Shown here in pieces: positions 61,267-64,000 of a DNA stretch of 64,000 bases (positions are counted from its first letter, which is position 1; each line of letters begins with the position of its first letter). The DNA is from CAUZIZ01 sp965219855 (GTDB lineage: Bacteria > Acidobacteriota > UBA6911 > RPQK01 > JAJDTT01). Position numbers and translations under genes: made by a program. Under the pieces are notes generated by a model. That model saw nothing but the letters and a program-made list of their open reading frames with translations. It ran no database searches and had not been told where the DNA came from. The DNA is taken from assembly GCA_965219855.1 (NCBI GenBank), contig CBDCOR010000015.1, positions 62,001 to 126,000 on the forward strand, given 5' to 3'.

Positions 61267-62493
61267 CCCACGGCTTCGCGATCGCTGCTGACAAGAATCG
61301 TGAAGCGCTGTGAAAGGATGCAGATCAAGACCTCATCGGTTCCCAGCATGTCGGAGATTGTCCGAGGGAATGTTGCGCTCACTCAGCTCCGACCGGTCCA
61401 GATGGAGGACCTCCTTGGACGGGCGAGCGTTGACTATGATTCTGAGGACCAGGAGTTGATCGATACTTATCGAGAGCGAGCCATTCTGGTCACGGGAGCG
61501 GCCGGTTCCATCGGTTCGGAGCTGGTGCGCCAGCTAAAGGCATTCTCTCCTGCAGAGCTCGTTTTGTTGGACAAAGACGAAAACGGACTCTACGAGATCG
61601 GTATGGAGATTCGTGAAGATTACGGCAATCGCATTGTCGAGATCGTAGGCGATATCCGGGATCCACATCGTGTGCGCAGCGTGTTTGAGCAGTGGAAGCC
61701 CAAGGTGGTTTTCCATGCGGCTGCCTACAAGCACGTACCGCTGATGGAGGAGTATCCGTCCGAGGCGATCCTCAACAACGTTGTAGGGTCGAGAAATCTG
61801 ATAAGGCTGTCCAGTGAGTTCGGGGTTGCTTGTTTCGTTCTGATCTCCACTGACAAAGCGGTCAACCCCCGGAGCGTGATGGGAGCCTCCAAGCGGGTTG
61901 CCGAGGCAATCCTGCAGCGGGAAGCCACCCAGGGCGGGATTACCCGTTTCTGCGGTGTCCGATTCGGTAATGTGTTAGGGAGCCGGGCGAGCGTGGTGCC
62001 AGTGTTCCAGAGACAGATTGCAAGGGGCCAGGAAGTCACCGTGACCCATCCCGAAGTGCGGCGTTATTTCATGACCATCCCGGAAGCGGTTCAACTCGTG
62101 ATTCAGGCCGGCTCCCTGGGTCGGAAGGGCGAGCTATTCCTATTGGATATGGGCGATCCTGTGAAGATCGTCGATCTGGCCCGAGATTTGATTGAGCTAT
62201 CCGGGTTGGTGCTGGACCAGGACATCAGGATCGAATTTACCGGTTTGCGGCCTGGCGAAAAGCTTTGCGAGGAGCTGTTGATCGGCAGTGAGGATGGAAT
62301 CCGAAGCACGAATTATCCCAAGATCTTCATCGCGAAGTCATCCAACGCCGATTGGGAAGGATTGAATGAAGCGGTGGAATTGCTGGAAAGGGCTGCCCGC
62401 GACGAAGATGCACAGACGATTTGCAAGATTCTTCGTGCCATGGGCATCGGCTACCATGAGACCCTTTCCGAGCGGGTCGCCGCTGCGGACTGA
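61249..62493 (+). CDS. FlaA1/CapD-type nucleotide-sugar dehydratase, C-terminal catalytic fragment
   Basis: Frame open from TTG 61249; authentic sequence begins near 61267, and an ATG at 61318 could start a shorter protein. The extended SDR motif ILVTGAAGSIGSELVRQL, VFHAAAYKHVPLMEEYP with the catalytic Tyr/Lys region and STDKAVNPRSVMGASKR are those of UDP-GlcNAc 4,6-dehydratases (PF02719). RPGEKLCEELL lies near the end. With the upstream fragment it gives about 642 residues, the usual length for WbpM-like proteins. Soluble FlaA1-like enzymes lack the membrane half, so this fragment might still be active if translated. Confidence 0.85.
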   Translation: MPGHCGPTASRSLLTRIVKRCERMQIKTSSVPSMSEIVRGNVALTQLRPVQMEDLLGRASVDYDSEDQELIDTYRERAILVTGAAGSIGSELVRQLKAFSPAELVLLDKDENGLYEIGMEIREDYGNRIVEIVGDIRDPHRVRSVFEQWKPKVVFHAAAYKHVPLMEEYPSEAILNNVVGSRNLIRLSSEFGVACFVLISTDKAVNPRSVMGASKRVAEAILQREATQGGITRFCGVRFGNVLGSRASVVPVFQRQIARGQEVTVTHPEVRRYFMTIPEAVQLVIQAGSLGRKGELFLLDMGDPVKIVDLARDLIELSGLVLDQDIRIEFTGLRPGEKLCEELLIGSEDGIRSTNYPKIFIAKSSNADWEGLNEAVELLERAARDEDAQTICKILRAMGIGYHETLSERVAAAD

Positions 62494-62603
62494 TTGGGAG
62501 AAGTCGGGCTACGATGGTCTCTTGGCTGCAGACCAAGTCTCCGCGCTCGGGCGTCTTCAGAAGAGACGAAAGGCCTCTCGTCTCGGTTGTCCTAGGGAAA
62601 GCC

Positions 62604-63428
62604 ATGCTCCTCGAAATCGAGAAAATCTGGCCTCGATTCCCCGTTTTCTCGCTACGATCATTTCAACCGCGAAGACTCCTAATACCCTACAGGGTACTAG
62701 CTGTTGTGGCTCTTCTGGGTCCCCTGATGGGCCAGGCCGGGGACAGCGAGTCTCAGTTGATCGACGCAGCTAATCGTGGCGACGCTGCGACGGTCCTGCA
62801 GCTGGTTGGAGTGGGTGTCAACGTGAATGCCAAGGATCCCACTGGTGTCACCGCTCTGACCCAGGCTGCCTGGGGAGGACACAGCGAGATCGTCAGAATC
62901 TTGTTGGTGAGTGGTGCCGATCCCGATGCTAAAGATGATCGCGCCGACATGACCGCACTCATGTGGGCGGTATGGAAGGGGTACTCCGAAACCGTCGAGA
63001 CTCTACTCAAGAACGGCGCTAGCGTGATGGTTGCTGACAAGAATGCTAGGACCGCGTTGATGGGTGCAGCCTGGGAGGGTCATACCGACATCGCAAGAGT
63101 CCTTCTGGAGCGGGGAGCGGAGGTCGATGCCGCAGATTATACCGGTGCGACACCCTTGATGTGGGCAGCTTGGAAGGGTCGCACCGATACCGCTCAACTG
63201 TTCCTCGAGAACGGGGCAAAGGTGGATGCGCGGGAGAACGACGATGAGCGGACTGCACTAATCGGTGCCGCCCTTGAGGGTCAGGTCGAAACGGTTCAGG
63301 TGCTCCTGCGGTACGGGGCAGACGTGAACCTATTGGACCGTTCGGGAACGACGGCCCTGATGGCGGCGGCCGAAGGAGGCCACGAGGAAGTGATTGATCT
63401 TCTCAGGGAAGCTGGGGCCGAGAAGTGA
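62604..63428 (+). CDS. secreted ankyrin-repeat protein
   Basis: 274 residues from ATG 62604 behind AGGGAAA (an ATG 90 bases further out is possible). A hydrophobic segment (YRVLAVVALLGPLMGQAGD) at residues ~30-50 reads as a signal peptide with a long basic leader. About seven ankyrin repeats follow (GVTALTQAAWGGHSEIVRIL, ARTALMGAAWEGHTDIARVL, GTTALMAAAEGGHEEVIDLL). Binding role only; partners unknown. It lies 110 bp after the FlaA1-type gene. Confidence 0.8.
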   Translation: MLLEIEKIWPRFPVFSLRSFQPRRLLIPYRVLAVVALLGPLMGQAGDSESQLIDAANRGDAATVLQLVGVGVNVNAKDPTGVTALTQAAWGGHSEIVRILLVSGADPDAKDDRADMTALMWAVWKGYSETVETLLKNGASVMVADKNARTALMGAAWEGHTDIARVLLERGAEVDAADYTGATPLMWAAWKGRTDTAQLFLENGAKVDARENDDERTALIGAALEGQVETVQVLLRYGADVNLLDRSGTTALMAAAEGGHEEVIDLLREAGAEK

Positions 63429-63545
63429 TACCAGAATGCTTAGATTTCGAGCAACGGGTCGCGAATAAGCTCAAGGCAAAACGGCAGTCACCTGAATTCC
63501 AGGCCCCACCTGGGACTTCAGATTCTTCTATTGGGGGGGCAAGAG

Positions 63546-64000
63546 ATGTCGAAACGACTTATGTTCTCGTTTTGTATGGTGCTGACGGCTGCCTTCGGTG
63601 CGGCTAGCTCCGATGAAGAGACGCAGCCCCTCGACATCGGCTCGAGGCTAGAGCTCTTCGTGGATGACTTTCTCATTGATCAATTTCGGGGACTCGAATT
63701 GCAGCTCCATCCGCCCCAGTCGGCGGGAAAGGTTTTCTTGTTCGACCGGCCCTGGGAGGGTAACACCAGCTTCTACGCTACTATCTTCCAGGATGGAGAT
63801 CGGCATCGGATGTACTACCGGGGCAGCAGCGACCCCAGTGCAACGCCCCCGTGGGCGCTCGAAGGCGATGTGAAGGTGGTTCCCAAACATCCCGAATTTG
63901 CCTGCTACGCCGAGACCAGCGATGGGATCAATTGGGAGAGGCCCTCCCTGGGTATCTTCGAGTTTGAGGGTTCCAAAGGAAACAATATTGTGTGGACGGG
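63546..64000 (+). CDS. secreted glycoside-hydrolase-like protein, 3' partial
   Basis: 151 residues are visible and the frame runs off the right edge. The ATG follows GGGGGG, and a signal peptide (LMFSFCMVLTAAFGAASS) opens the protein. RLELFVDDFLIDQF, FDRPWEGNTSFY, GDRHRMYYRG and ETSDGINWERPSLG then follow. This order (a LFVDD start, PWEG, MYYRG, S-DGI-WE-P-LG) is typical of five-bladed propeller glycosidase-like proteins (GH32/43/68 clan-like or sialidase-related) in Planctomycetes and Acidobacteria. The catalytic residues cannot be judged from this part. Confidence 0.72.
   Translation, partial: MSKRLMFSFCMVLTAAFGAASSDEETQPLDIGSRLELFVDDFLIDQFRGLELQLHPPQSAGKVFLFDRPWEGNTSFYATIFQDGDRHRMYYRGSSDPSATPPWALEGDVKVVPKHPEFACYAETSDGINWERPSLGIFEFEGSKGNNIVWT

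Noticed and set aside
63425..63607. Short frame after the ankyrin gene
   Set aside because: The real gene starts at 63546 in another frame, with a ribosome site and a signal peptide.

Overview
The window looks like chromosomal DNA of an uncultured, free-living, Gram-negative-type heterotroph, most likely an acidobacterium. This is inferred from gene content and order (sucC-sucD-ndk, a full mraZ-to-ftsZ division cluster, many TPR/Asp-box/S9-peptidase proteins, a YpdA-type reductase, moderate-high GC, frequent GTG and TTG starts). No 16S rRNA is present, so the assignment is tentative.

Layout. 1-4.5 kb: the end of an Asp-box (sialidase-like) glycosidase, a frameshifted secreted esterase, and a group II intron that has split a palindromic intergenic repeat. 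4.5-9.1 kb: comM, hemE and two envelope proteins of unknown role. 9.3-11.2 kb: a complete IS1380-type insertion sequence flanked by CTAG. 11.4-21.3 kb: a small winged-helix-like protein, a HhH-GPD DNA glycosylase, an S9 peptidase, sucC-sucD-ndk, a MidA-type methyltransferase, tRNA-Val(CAC), ypdA and der. 21.4-29.4 kb: an accessory carbohydrate/nitrile block (COG4091 SAF dehydrogenase, Gfo/Idh/MocA oxidoreductase, heparinase II/III-like lyase, broken SDR, PAP2 phosphatase, nitrilase). 29.4-37.7 kb: two repeat elements, nadK with TPR partners, a HEAT protein, dinG, glyA and rpiB. 37.8-39.5 kb: proS. 39.5-40.6 kb: a repeat island. 40.6-57 kb: the dcw cluster mraZ-rsmH-ftsL-ftsI-murE-murF-mraY-murD-ftsW-murG-murC-ftsQ-ftsA-ftsZ, without murB or ddl, behind a good sigma-70-type promoter. 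57-64 kb: an Ig-like membrane protein, a propeller-cupin fusion, a small membrane protein, a FlaA1/CapD-type nucleotide-sugar dehydratase split by a 61-nt insertion, an ankyrin protein, and the start of a second glycosidase-like gene that runs off the right edge.

How the genes work together. The dcw genes make the lipid-linked peptidoglycan precursor (MurC-F, MraY, MurG), polymerise and cross-link it (FtsW, FtsI) and place the septum (FtsQ/L/A/Z). sucCD and ndk handle substrate-level phosphorylation and NTP balance. glyA, hemE, rpiB, nadK and proS are housekeeping. The lyase, oxidoreductase and glycosidase genes suggest use of acidic or complex glycans.

The most unusual content is non-coding. 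At least five families of dispersed intergenic elements (called A to E here) recur through the window. A and B combine into a composite palindromic unit, C occurs as an inverted pair, D is a ~100-nt hairpin, and E lies in two promoter-bearing gaps. Further elements are a 195-bp MITE-like element with perfect 25-bp inverted ends, an inverted array of degenerate hexamers and a REP-like hairpin between sucC and sucD. Four genes are broken by small indels or an insertion. Some of these may be assembly errors, and each is flagged.
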